Of a stretch of DNA of 64,000 nucleotides, positions 32,460-43,939 are shown piece after piece. Each line of letters begins with the position of its first letter. The stretch's first letter is position 1. The DNA comes from Neoceratodus forsteri (taxonomy: Eukaryota > Chordata > Ceratodontiformes > Ceratodontidae): assembly GCA_016271365.2 (NCBI GenBank), contig CM057453.1, forward strand, positions 1,076,709,001 through 1,076,773,000, written 5' to 3'. The position numbers and the translations under genes were made by a program. The notes under the pieces are model-generated. The model saw only the letters and a program-made list of their open reading frames with translations, made no database searches and was not told the origin of the DNA.

Positions 32460-32890
32460 GAAACTGGATGGCTGAGTGGCTTAGTAGGGGGGTAAAAGAA
32501 GCCTTTTAACTGAAGCTCACTGGTTCAAATCCAGCACAGACTGGCAGTGGCCAAAAGTCATTATCAACTGAGGGCTGAGTTGTGGTGTTCTCAGTACAGT
32601 TCCCAGTGAGTAAGTGACCACATTACAAAACCCCAAACACAATTGGCCCTAATTGGTAACCTTGTTGGCAGTCCCACATGAAAGGCTCAGGACTGAATGG
32701 GCATGGAGTTCGAACTACCCTCTAACCTGCATGGGGTCCCTCCTTGAAAAGACTGAGGCTCACTGGTGGGTCAGTATAGGGAACCTTGCACTGAGATCAC
32801 CTATGCTGTACCTGTCCTGTGGATAAGCAGAGGACTTCTAATGCCATCCATCCAGCACCGTAGCAAGCACTAAATCTGCCCAGTGAAGAA
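32460..32890 (+). mobile_element. tRNA-derived SINE
   Basis: Begins GGATGGCTGAGTGGCTTAG, a good A box of the Leu/Ser tRNA type. GGTTCAAATCCAGCAC, a good B box, follows 55 bp on. The tRNA-like head cannot fold as a normal tRNA because of the AAGAAGCCTTTTAACTGAAG middle. An about 300-bp unrelated body follows. I cannot name the family. Confidence 0.65.
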
Positions 32891-33324
32891 AAACACATCT
32901 TCAAAAAACCAAAAAGCAACAATTACTGTGTTGATGTAGACTTTTATCAATAGAAAGGACACCACAACTAGCAAAATAGGAATGTTCTATGAAATATGAA
33001 GTGGCTGTACCCCACACCACTGAGTACCTGCCAACTCTGATCCTTGCATTTAATGTAGCATCTGCAACTGAAATACTGCTTGTCTGCTACAGTGCATATT
33101 TCAGCCACTAGAGGATGCCAAGCCACAAAGAATATGAAGCAGCTTGTTTTGTAAGGCTGAGCATTTCCTTTGTTCATAGTCAAGCAAAACACAGTTCAAC
33201 AGTTCCCAAACAGATTGATAATTATTGGGCTGTTTAATGGTGAAGGACAGTTGGCACAACTACAGAGGAAGAAAACATCAGAAAAGGGGTCGCCCACAAT
33301 ATAGAGATATGTAAGGCCATGCAT

Positions 33325-33660
33325 AGTCAATACAACAACAGAAAAGCTTTTGCAGTTTATCCCCAACAGCTATGCACACGTAAAGAAGAGGCACAAGGCA
33401 CATGGAATATAAGTATGATTACAAGTTATTAGTCTTGGTACTCACACCGTGCAACATTTTGCTGAAGTGCTGGACTAAGCTGCTATACCTTGATGGCGTT
33501 TTGTTAATATAAACCTAACTTTATCAAGGGTCAGCATACAGATAAATAAATTGTAATCATACTTTACATGCCAGGTGTTTTGTACCTCTTCTTTACATGT
33601 GCATAGCTGTTAGGAGCGTGCTGTGAGGCTTTTCTATTTTTGCAACAACAATAGAAGTCC
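33325..33660. repeat. Inverted-repeat (MITE-like) element
   Basis: Left arm: ACAACAACAGAAAAGC, CAACAGCTATGCACACGTAA, AGAAGAGGCACAAGGCAC, AAGTATGATTACAAGTTATT. The reverse complement of the right arm (about 33540-33655) reads TTGTTGTTGCAAAAATAG, AACAGCTATGCACATGTAAA, GAAGAGGTACAAAACACC and AAGTATGATTACAATTTATT. Arms are about 110 bp, with about 110 bp between them. No ORF. Confidence 0.8.
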
Positions 33661-33889
33661 TTGTACTCGCATTCAATAGGAAGAAACTATTTGGGATGGA
33701 TTGTTCAACTTTCAGAAGTGAGAGAGTGGCTGCACTATGCCCATTATGATTTATTCGAGGGAATGCTACCAGTTAGTCTACATTGCACCAAATCATGGTA
33801 GATGTTTTAGTAGTTTCATATTGTTTGGCAGAACTGGATAAAAACAATATATTTCACTTATAACCTCAGTAGAAATTTGAACCTATGGG

Positions 33890-34265
33890 GAAATGGGGGG
33901 AAAAAAGTAAAATAGAAAAAGGGGGAGGGGAAGAAGGAAGAAAGAAGGGGAGAAATGGGTTGAGGAAGGAATGGGAAACAAAAAAAAATATGTAAAAATA
34001 ACACCTACATATTGTACTTGTTACGAACAACATCACATATCTATTACATAACTATACTCTCATGTTATTAAAAAAAACAAACATGATAGTATAGTTATGT
34101 AATAGATATGTGATATTAATGACATGTATAATATGAAGGTGTTATTTTTACATATTTTTTGTTTGCCATTCCTTCCTCAACCCATTTCTCTCCTTTTTTC
34201 TTCCTTCTTCCTTCTTCCCCTTCCCCTTTTTCTTTTTCCTTTTTTCACCATTTTTCCTATTATTT
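33890..34265. repeat. Long palindrome, arms about 175 bp
   Basis: The purine-rich left half (GAAGAAGGAAGAAAGAAGGG, GGTTGAGGAAGGAATGGG, TATGTAAAAATAACACC, CACATATCTATTACATAACT) is mirrored by the right half (AGTTATGTAATAGATATGTG, GGTGTTATTTTTACATA, CCATTCCTTCCTCAACCC, CTTCCTTCTTCCTTCTTCCC) around a centre near 34075. The spacer is only about 15 bp, so the whole can extrude as a hairpin. Confidence 0.85.
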
Positions 34266-36290
34266 AGCATATAATATTTGTTAGTGATGTAATAATTTTA
34301 TATTCCCTGTTTTAGAAATCTGATTGTGGTATTTAATAAATATGCACATTATGGTGAATTAAGTATGTATCCCTTTAAATGTATTCAGAGGGGCACAATG
34401 GGTCTGTATAAATAGTGACATGTGTGAACAGCTGCTGACGTCTTGAAAAAGTGCCAGCAAGCATGAAACATTGATATGGTTTGCCGTGGGGGGTCGGTTC
34501 CTAATTTTTTAATAATAAATATATTTACATTTTGACCGAGTGAGCGGGTCTTTATGCTTGTTCACTGTGAGCCCACCTTTTGCTGTTCTTTGTAGAAATT
34601 GTGACACAGATGAATTTTTTGAACTAGATGCCATGTGTATTACTAATAGATTGGTGAAAAGGATGTAATGAGTCAAATGAATACAGGAGGCATATCATTT
34701 AACAAGAAATCTACCTTTATAAAGAATTCTGAAACTGAAGATAACTGAATGGTATGCCCCTTAACATATGGAGCATATACAAAATCTATAGTAAATGATT
34801 ACCTTAAAACATTGTAAAATTCTGGCTCTTGATAACACATTGAAGCAGTATGTTGACACCTTTCCACTTTTTTCTTTTAAAAGGGATAGAATTTGAGACC
34901 AACAGTAATCGTTTTGTATATTATCGATAAATTTTTTTGTTAAAACAATAGTTTGTAAATATGTAAAAAACACTTATACTATGCAAGGAATAGAAATAAA
35001 AAAATGAAAATATCAAAAATAACAGTTAAAAAAATTCCCCTCATAGTGTTAAAATATATCAATAAAAATGTTTTGACACTGCTACAAATTTTTTTTGTTG
35101 TACTTGTCTCCCCAGCCCACATCCAGGGGATATACCCCTTTCTGTCTTACATCGGGGAACCTCCCAGACCCATCACCCACATTTCCCAGGGATTCACCAC
35201 CACTTACGGGAGGCCAAGACACACCCCTATGGAGGAACCCCTCCCTTGAATAGTGGGGAAATCTTGGGAGAGGAGGACTGAGATGATAATCTGTTGGCAG
35301 CTGCCATAGCTGTTGGGTGCTGGGCCTGTGGGAGCTCTTGGACATCATTCTGCAGTGGTCTTGATGGGTTTTCACTTCTTAAGCTTCCTCCTGTCCCCTA
35401 AGGTGGTAGCTGTTGACGGTCATCAGGAAAATGATGCACACTGAGCATACACGTGCACTGTGATGGCCTGTCTCCCACCCATCCCACCTGCAGCTACAGG
35501 CAACAATGGGCATGTTGGTGGTACATCCACCTACCCTGTACCTCACCGGGGGGGGGAGTAATCCAAGGCTTCATGGATGCTGGCAGATATCAGGTAGTTG
35601 GGGACTAGAAGGAGGTGCCAGATGGTTCATGTTGGAGCCAGTGTCAGTGAGAGGAGGCCTAAAATATGAATTATCAAAAACAAACAAACTTCTGACATAG
35701 TTACAGCTGAGATGAAAAACCATGATTTGAACTTGAGACTATGTGCCATAATGAGGACACAAAGTAGCTACTGTATGTACAGCAAACAGAAGTACTGTAG
35801 GATTATCTAAACCCTTTAAAGGCATGCCAAACTCCAAACCTTATGCCTGTGCCATGAACTGATCTAGCTGTCCAGACTTCTAGTATATTTTAATTCTGTT
35901 GGCAACTGCAGGGTATCTGGCACATTTTAAAGATCATCCAATGTGACCAAATAGGTCTAATTGCATAATACACATTTCAGTACCAATTCCAGTAATGCCA
36001 TCCTCATTCTTCCTTTCACGAGCTGTGTCTAATGAAACATTAGAAGATAACTACATGTTAACCTTAGTTTTCTTGAAAGCATAAAATCACCAGTTGTTAG
36101 GTGTTTCAAGTTTTATTAACTTTGTGACCTGATTGGGAAGTCACATACAGTGGTGTCCTGTGTCATCCTCCTTCTTGCCTAGTCATGTCAGTCAGTATCT
36201 TCAGTGAATTACTGGCAGAAGAACTGGTGACTCACATGCTAATTGCTTAATGGCCTTTATAACCTACTGTTTCAAACACTGGAGCTTATG
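34266..36290. other. Unassigned region
   Basis: No coding family recognised. A GCAAGCATGAAACATTGAT stretch at 34457 and a (T)n-like AT-rich section at 34600-35090 are present without clear affiliation. Confidence 0.35.
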
Positions 36291-38219
36291 CACCTTGGTC
36301 AAGCAGCCCCCTAGGTGGCACACAGCTGTTGCAAGTACAGGGATGCATCACTGAAATGCCCTGTCTGTGGCCAAATAGCATGTACGTACACAGCACATAA
36401 GTGCACACAGCAGACACATGTGTATGACTGCTGTTGCAGCAATGTACATGACCGGGAGGGATGTGGCTGTGTACTGGCATATGTGCAGTACACACACATG
36501 CATGCATGCAAGACATGGCATATATCTGCCCTGCACATTGGTGTGCAATTGCAGTACTAGACCATGAGGAGGGCTGCCAAAACTGCAAGCGTGCAAGGCA
36601 TGCATGACGGGCTGCAGCACAGTCATGGCAGAAAGCATGGCGACATGACCACTGGAGCCGTATGACTAGGGTGGGCATCAGGGTTCGAGGGACTGAAAAG
36701 AACAGGGGCCAGAGCCCCAAACCCCCTGGCCAGTGCAAACACAAACAACTAGTTGGGGCATGTTGTAGGTATAGTCCACCACCAGTCATGATTCTGGACT
36801 GGGAGTAATCATCACCCCTTGTACACCTCTGGCTTTGAAGCTCATTACACATTATGTTCTTGTTATACATTGGCCCCTCTACAACAAGCCCCAGATGACC
36901 TGGCATGCAACAGCCACCTCATCTTGCACAACTCAAGCCCCACAGGATCCCCTCTACATGCCAGCATGCAACACAGCAGGCCACAGGACCTGCAGCATAC
37001 AGTAACCCCATCCCCCCAGCCCAAATGGGGACAGACACACCAAATTTCCATGTCCCGGACAACCATGGCCAGCAACACGCCACTGCTGACCAGAATAGCT
37101 ACCTGCACAAAGGACATGTTGTACAAAACTGCTTTAATGACACAGCAGAAGGCACCAACAGTGCATGACACATACTCAGTCCTGATACCATCAGCATACT
37201 GTACAGACAGAAAAGGAAAAATAAATTAAATGCACCAGAAACAAATACATAAAAATGGCAGAGTAATGTCCATGTAAATGTGTTGGTGTACCATGCCACC
37301 TGCTTCTACCTCCCTGGCAAGGGTGAGGTAGGGAAACACCTCTCTACCAGCACTCACAGCGTTGCAGTTGACTACTCTTGCAGACAAAAGACCTGTCACA
37401 TCCTTCTGGGAGTTCTCACTGTACTCCATTGGCATTGTGGCAGTGTAATCCTACTCCACAAGCACCAGCCTCCTCAGTGGTCCTCAGCAGGCCTGGAACA
37501 AGAACACAGAGGACAAACATGAATGGGATAAACATCCATGGCCATGGCAGAACACTTCTGACAAACAATCCCCAACCCTGATCCCCCACTGGTAAAGCAC
37601 CACCTACCTTGGAAGACTCTACTAGATCCCTGTACCCACCCAGTTCAGCCTTGCAATAGGCACTGCTGGACCCCTTCCGACATCCAGTCAGGTATATTCA
37701 GTCAGCACTGGGCCCTTTGGGTGATGACTATGGGCACCACCATGTCCAGCTGTTCTCTCCACATCAGCACCATCCTGTCTGGCCTGTCACAGTAGTCCGG
37801 TGGAGAAAAAAAACAATGGGATGCCATTAGTGTCACAGTACACACATAACATGGCATACATGTACCCCACCCCTTTGCCAGTGGCATACTTACCTGTCCA
37901 GACTCTGTCACATCCCAGGCAGCATCCCTATCTCTCTAGTAGATACACAGTGATATTCACCTACAATTTTCAGGGGTAGCTGCCATCCCTGTTACCAGCA
38001 CTCTGAACAGGTGCTGCAGCTGCAGTTGTACTGTTCAGTGTGACCAGATGACACCTGTGTACACCATGTCACCCTGCAGCATTCCAGACATTCCAGGTAC
38101 ACGCCCCCTAAAAGGGCCTCTGTTAGGTACTGCAGGTATGGGATACAACCCCACCAGGGCTGCGGTCAGGTGACACAAGGTGGTTGTTACACCCACCATG
38201 CTTGCTCTCTGAGGTACCA

Positions 38220-39475
38220 GACAAAGAGACCCAGAAGATGTGCCCAAGGGCTATTGATGAACATTATTCTGCTGGATTAGGAGAGGAACCACAAACAGCA
38301 AGGAGGGCCAGACCACAGCCACATGTGTTCTGGCGCAGACTGGATGCCTATGCACTGAGGGACACATGCACTGTCTCAAAAGATTCCTTGTGAATTGTGC
38401 AATGATCACCAGACTGTGTGACATGGTCTGGTCTGTGCCCATGTCTTCCCACATACTCACCAGGCAGAAGCAATGTCAGTTTAGACAAAGGTGCTATGTG
38501 CATTGTCGTACTCTGCTAATTGGTTCTTCCAGATGGTGGCCAGAGATGTTACCACATCAGTCAGCTGTCTGTGCCCATGGCATTGCACCAGGTCACCAGC
38601 CCCCTACTCTTGTGTGTGCATGAGTAAATCACATTCCCCATCACACAGGCCAACATATGGCACATGAAAGAAGCATTCTATGCCTTGCATGGCATGCCCA
38701 AGGCATTGGGGCCATTGAATGTATGCATGTTGCTATCCTGGCACCATCTGTGGACAAGGAGACATACTACAACCACAAAGGGTATCACAGCATCAACTGC
38801 CAGGTTGTCTGTGATCCTGTGGATATGATTACTAATGTGTGTGTCAAAATGGATAGTGTCACCCATGGTCATGCCATGATGCCTATATATTTGATGGCTC
38901 CAGGCTCAGCATTCTCCTTGGGAAATTACAAGGGCAGGGATGGATGGTTGATCAGCGGGTACTTGTGCACTGCAGGCCTAATAATGGATGCCATACAGTC
39001 CTGTGGTCATAACACTGCTGGTTGCCCACACACAGGTGACAGCTGATATCTACTATGCCCACACTCCATGACCCCATAATAGTGGCACATAGTGAGGCAA
39101 AGGAAGTCTACAATAAGGCATACAGGAAGATGTGATTTATCATGGAGCGGATGATAGTTCACTTGAAGATGAGGTTATGGTGCCTCAACATGACCAGTGT
39201 CAATGTGATGCTCACACCTGGGAAGGCATACAGAGTGTTCAGTGCATGTGCCATGCTGCATAACATAGTTGCATAGTGGTGTATGCCAATGCCATGGGAT
39301 GGGTATTGGGATGAAACACCAGCTGACTGGGGAGAGGAGGCATTGTATGGCTGTGGTGCAGAGACATTGTCAGAATGGGCAGAGATGCAAAGAATTGTGC
39401 AGAGGGTGTTCTATGTCTATTGCCAGGAGGGAAGGCTGGCACAGGCAGATGAGGCACTGTGATGATGACCCACCC
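38220..39475 (+). pseudogene. Harbinger transposase II, spliced and frameshifted
   Basis: Reading across frames gives RARPQPHVFWRRLDAYALRD, then FLVNCAMITRLCDMVWSV, MALHQVTSPLLLCVHE, EAFYALHGMPKALGAIECMH, VDKETYYNHKGYHSINCQVV, NVCVKMDSVTHGHAMM and KGRDGWLISG. An intron of about 77 bp (38959-39035) has a degraded GTACTT donor and a CACACACAG acceptor. Then GDS-YLLCPHSMTP, AKEVYNKAYRKM, IMERMIVHLKMRLWCL and GKAYRVFSACAMLHNIVA follow. The first catalytic Asp (GAID in element I) is Glu here, and the second (THD) reads THG, so the enzyme would be dead apart from its frameshifts. The last Glu is retained. Confidence 0.82.
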
Positions 39476-39535
39476 TGAGTGCCATATGACCATAGTGCAG
39501 GGAGCAATCTGTACTTGTGCTTTATTGGTGGGACA

Positions 39536-41190
39536 TTATCTGTGCTTCCCCTGTACTGTGGGTGTGTGGCTGTGCATTACTGTCCCTTGCCAGTATTTGC
39601 CCTCTACATATTGAGGTTCACATGTCGAGATGGTGAGTCTTTGTGGGAGCCTTCCCACCTGCCTGGTCACATGTGCTTGTCTGCGTCCCTGATAATGGTG
39701 ACATGTGGCTGCATTCCTGCTCTTGTATGTTGTCTGGTTGTGCTGGTGTGAGTGGTATGGAGGGCTCCTGGGTGTTGTCAAGTTGTGGGTTGTATGGGGG
39801 GGGGGCTCCTGGATGTTGTCCAGTTGTGCTGGTGTGCATGGTATGTGGGGCTTCTGGGTGTTTTCTGGTTGTGCTGGTATGGGTGGCATGATGATTTCCT
39901 GGGTGGCTTCAGCCTTGGGTAGCATGGAAGGGTTTGGATGGGGATAGGATGGTACTGGCTTTACGTTTGAGGATGTTGCCAATGTGGTCTATTTGCCTCA
40001 TGTGCCCCTCACCTTGGCACTTAGCTCCTTCAGCTGTTGTGTGTGCTCCTTCTCTGTCCATAGTCTATTGCATTCTAGCTGCTGTACCTCAGGATAGTAG
40101 GTGTGGAGGATTCTCCTCATCACCACTCAACATATACCATGAGCGGGACAGCATGAGGGACCGTTATCCCCACTGTCCCCATGCTGCTGTGTATGCCCCT
40201 GCCACTCCTGATGCACTGCTGTCTGCCTTTGTCAGGCAGATGGGCTGTGACTGAAGGCTACCCAATGGTGATGGATGGCCATATCCACAAATCTGCCATG
40301 GCCCACTCCCCACCTGGGGTCACAGTGTCCTGTATGCTGGGCTCAGCCTAGTGTTCCAGGTGGGCTTGTGAGTGGGGTTCATGCCTGTGATTAGGGGGCA
40401 CGCTGCATGCCAGGTGGGGCAGTGTCCAACTCTTCCTCAGTCTCCTTTGTGCCCAGTGCCTGGCTCTAGTCCTCCCCTTGGTCCTCCTGTAAGCCTTCCT
40501 CTTCTGAAAAGTTGATGCACTCCTGTGGGTTGCTTGTTGGGTTGGAGACAAGGCATTTGTTACTGCCTGTGGTATTTTTATGGATTTTCTGGGGCATGTT
40601 TGTGGTCAACCAGCTGGTAACACCTACCTGTATCTGCCTCCAGCCATCCAGCAATAATGAGTGGGGCACTGACTCTCATCTATGGGTGGCACTGCCTCCT
40701 TATTGTGAGTGAGTTCCAGTCCAGCATCTGTGGGATGCAATACAGAGTGGTTAATTTGGCTCTGCACCCCCCTCCCGAGCAGCCCATGTGGTTACTGGCA
40801 TAGCTGGGACTGTATCCATGCCCTCTTCTTCCTCCTCCTCCCCATGCAGGGACACTTGTGCAAGCATATCTATAACCATATGCTCTATCGGTGAAAGAAT
40901 CTGTCCCTAGGTGGATGGTTTGCCATCTGTGGTACTCATTGAACACTTGGCAGCTGCCTGCTTCCACTTGATGGGTAACCCGAGGTCATACCACTTGTGC
41001 TTGATTGCAGCCAGTGTGCATGCCTCATGACTGGCAATGTTCGTAGATGACTGGATATCAAGTCACAGCCTGGTCTTGGTCTCTGCTGATTCCTTCAGGG
41101 ACTGTTCCCCATACAGTGTGGCATAGTGATCACTGATGTCTGCTACAATGGCTGCCATCTGTCTTATGAAGACGTTCATGGACCATGACC
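39536..41190 (-). pseudogene. Harbinger Myb/SANT-like gene II
   Basis: On minus, the Myb/SANT-like domain reads RQMAAIVADISDHYATLYGE, QSLKESAETKTRL, a stop, LDIQSSTNIASHEACTLAAI and KHKWYDLGLPIKWKQAAAKC near 41180-40945. It is followed by LSPIEHMVIDMLAQVSLHGE with EEEEEGMDTVPA, the counterpart of QLTPVERIVVDTF in element I. A probable coiled coil, LWTEKEHTQQLKELSAKVRG, lies near 40075-40010, and the C-terminal frame (39982-39536) is rich in Pro and Gln and carries 15-residue repeats. Stops and frameshifts are present throughout. Confidence 0.75.
39731..39906. repeat. 45-bp minisatellite in Myb II C-terminus
   Basis: Four units, three of 45 bp and one of about 41 bp, share TGTGCTGGTGTG...GGTATG...GGGCTCCTGGGTGTTGT on plus. 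On minus the 45-bp unit equals 15 codons and reads as PAQPENTQKPHIPCT, PAQLDNIQEPP and relatives, so the array may once have been a coding repeat. Confidence 0.75.
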
Positions 41191-41600
41191 ACCCAGACCC
41201 TGTATCCATGCATGTTTCCAAGACAATGTCTGACCATGGTCCATTACATCAGGGTTCAGAGATGGGTCTGGTAATGCCGGTGTTGCACCACCCCACCACA
41301 TCACATCCATGGCAGTATTTACTGCCATGGATGCACACTGTGCACTGTGTGCCAGCAGGGCAGTGTGCATGTCCATATATGGCTGGTTCAAGAAGCAGGA
41401 CAGTGCACAGGACACCTACCCTGTGTCTCCTCCGCATGGGACTGCACTTGTCTGTATGTTCCTCTGTTGCCACTGCCTGTCCTGCATGCTTGTTTGTGCA
41501 TGGTGCTTACAGCTGCCTGCCTCCACAGTGTGTTTGGGAGCACCAGTGACACAACCCATATGGGCACAATTCATGCATGTTAATGCCTGGGCCCCATCAT

Positions 41601-42120
41601 GATTAGTCATCATCACTGATGACATCATGACAGTAGTGTCAAGAGACCTTGCAACATTTGGGAACCTGGCACTAGGCACCACTGTAATAATCACCCAAGG
41701 TATTGTTCCAGTGGTTTCCAACAGTATGCCCAACACTGGAATTGATACCGACTAGTCAGGGGAAAGATAAAGCCCTTGTCATTAGTGGTGGTACAATAGT
41801 AGCAGTTGATTTGACAAGTTAATTTTCCCAAATCCCTTGAGATCACTAAGGAGATGTTCACTAGAATTCCTGCAGCACAGGCAGCAAAAAATGCTCCCAG
41901 ATATTTTTTTCCTCTAGATATCTCCAAATAATCTCAGGAGATAACTTGCTGACTCAACTTCTACTACTGTAATTGCAACAGCCAACCACACATGCTAAGC
42001 TGATCCATGCTAGCTCTGGATGATAGCATTATATTTTAGGTTGCCTCCACCACTGTCAAATAAAACCCCAATGTTTTGCTCCACTACTGTGGAACTTTAT
42101 TAAGGGAAGTGATCCTACCT
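41601..42120. other. Unassigned spacer
   Basis: No recognised feature between Harbinger II and composite D. Confidence 0.35.
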
Positions 42121-42141
42121 TAAGATATATTGTGTATATAT

Positions 42142-42148
<7 letters not shown>

Positions 42149-42195
<47 letters not shown>
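42149..42195. repeat. (AT)n microsatellite
   Basis: AC/AT run directly before the fold-back of composite D. Confidence 0.95.
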
Positions 42196-42198
<3 letters not shown>

Positions 42199-42199
42199 T

Positions 42200-42577
42200 T
42201 GCAAAACTTCATTGATGCAGCAGTTGGGGTTGAAAATTAAAGCATCAAAAGCTGGGAAATTCGATGTTAAGGTTACCAACCTTACCACCCCACCTCACCC
42301 CCCAACTGCCACACACTAACAGGTGTCAGGGAGTGCCTTGGAGTCTGTGGGTCTAACTCTCACCCCATCCTTCTATACTGTACCATCTCATCTTGTTTAC
42401 ACATGGAATAGGGTGAGAGTTAGGCCCAATGACCCCAAGGCACACCCTGACACCTGTTATTGTGTGGAAGGTGAGGGGGTGGGGTGTGGTAGGGTTGGTA
42501 ACCCTAACGTCAAACTTCCCAGCTTTTGATGCTTTAACTTTCAACCCTAACTGATGCATTAATGAAGTTTTTTTGCA
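42200..42577. repeat. Fold-back (palindromic) element, copy D
   Basis: The cleanest copy, 378 bp. TGCAAAACTTCATTGATGCA, AGCATCAAAAGCTGGGAAA, TTAAGGTTACCAACCTTACC, ACTAACAGGTGTCAGGGAG and CTCACCCCATCC on the left are mirrored by GGGTGAGAG, CACCCTGACACCTGTTA, GGTAGGGTTGGTAACCCTAA, TTCCCAGCTTTTGATGCTT and CTGATGCATTAATGAAG then TTTTTTTGCA on the right. Arms run almost to the centre. Non-coding. Confidence 0.85.
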
Positions 42578-42900
42578 ATGAATTTCCCTTCTTTTTGAGA
42601 AAGTGTAATGTAACAGGTATGTGGTTGTGGGAGTGTGGGCCCTCTGGGCCCTGTGCTCCCCTCACACTACCCATTGCTGGCACCTGGGCTCCCACTTACA
42701 CATAAGTACGGACATAATGCAGCCCTATAGTCATGAAAAGTAACCCTTGTAACACTAATTTTGCAATATCTCAGTAACTGTAGTAACTATGGAAAAAATT
42801 CCACTGTGGTCGTAATCATGACTTTGAAATCTCCACTGGTACTTAGCTGCAGAGAGTGAAAAATCCGTATCTTGAATCATTTTCAAGATACAGGTGCTGA
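42578..42900 (+). repeat. TTTTTGAG module (copy D)
   Basis: AATTTCCCTTCTTTTTGAGA, then GGGAGTGTGGGCCCTCTGGG CCCTGTGCTCC. It is shared with 1329-1480 and with the inverse of 14751-14853. The stretch to 42900 has no counterpart that I can name. Confidence 0.6.
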
Positions 42901-43765
42901 AAGGTGCTGTGGGTGCCACAATTCAACAGAGTCATGTAAATCGGGTATTTTTAGGATTTTATTCACACAATTTTTAACATGGCCTTTTGAGGACCACATC
43001 TCATGAACATTGTCACTGTCATTTCATTAATCTGTCCCGAAAGTTGAGTTCACACAACGAACGTGCCATTCTGTGCCACAGGTGCAAAATCATGTTTTGG
43101 GCAGGATGTAAAAAATGGCAACTGTATGCTGCTCATGAGGAGGTGTGGAAAATGATAATGTTGAACATCAGGAGGGAAAATATGAAAAACTAGTGAAGTT
43201 ACGAGTGCATGTAGAAACTGCACAATGCACGCTTGTAACATGGCCATTTATGGGAATTTATTAACCAAATTTTCAACATGGACTTTTTGGGAAATCCCAT
43301 TATGAACACTGGCACTGTGATTTTGTTAACCCATCCCGAAAGTTGATTTCACACAGTGACCGCGCCATTCTGTGCCACAGGTGCGAAAACACATTTCAGG
43401 CAGGATATGAGAAATGACAGCTGTACTGTTTATGGGGAGGTGTGAAAAAATGGCAATATTGAAAATCTGGAGTGAAAATGTAAAAAATTGGTGAAGTTAT
43501 GAGCGTGCATGGAAACTACACAAAGAACGCTTGTAATATGGCCATTTTTGATTTAATCAATTTTCAACATGGCTTTTGGACCTCCTCATGAACACAAGGA
43601 CTGTCATATTGTTAATCGGTCCTGAAAGTGATTCCATGCAGTGACTGTGAAATCACCTTTCGGGAACAAGTAATGAAATGACAGAGCCATTGTTTATGAG
43701 GTGAGGTCCCAAAATGCCATGTTGAAAATTTAGAAAGAAAATATCAAAAAAATGGCTGAGATATC
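42900..43765 (+). repeat. Satellite array with palindromic cap (copy D)
   Basis: The anchor GGATGTAAAAAATGGCAACT at 43105 recurs at 43404 as GGATATGAGAAATGACAGCT, 299 bp apart. The end unit 43560-43720 mirrors CCTCCTCATGAACACAAGGA with GTTTATGAGGTGAGG and contains AAAGTGATT...AAATCACCTTTCGGG. The exon-like and hairpin parts do not follow here. Confidence 0.85.
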
Positions 43766-43939
43766 CACATTTAAATTCTTTGTTTGTATCGAGTCATACG
43801 AAGTATGATCTTAGTTTGTATGATGAGATACAATCTAAGATCCTACTTTGTATGAGTCATGAACTAGGATCCTAATTTGTATGACGCTGATATGAACAAA
43901 GAATTAAAATGTTAAATAAACCACATACTAAGGGCATTT

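Larger units (their letters stand above)
36300..41600. mobile_element. PIF/Harbinger transposon II, inverted relative to I
   Basis: Transposase on plus (38220-39475) and Myb/SANT-like gene on minus (41190-39536) again converge, so the order is the mirror image of element I. The outer limits are estimates; I did not find TIRs. Like element I it is rich in TG/CA. The two are related but diverged, so they are separate old insertions and not a recent duplication. Confidence 0.7.

Noticed and set aside
32460..32545. Candidate tRNA gene (A and B boxes present)
   Set aside because: The anticodon arm and acceptor stem do not pair, and a SINE-like body follows.
35710..35765. Weak tRNA-like B box on minus (AGTTCAAATC)
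   Set aside because: No matching A box and no repeated partner in the window.
36286..36906. 206-codon minus ORF and its overlapping neighbours
   Set aside because: No domain. The region is TG/CA-rich and several frames are open together.
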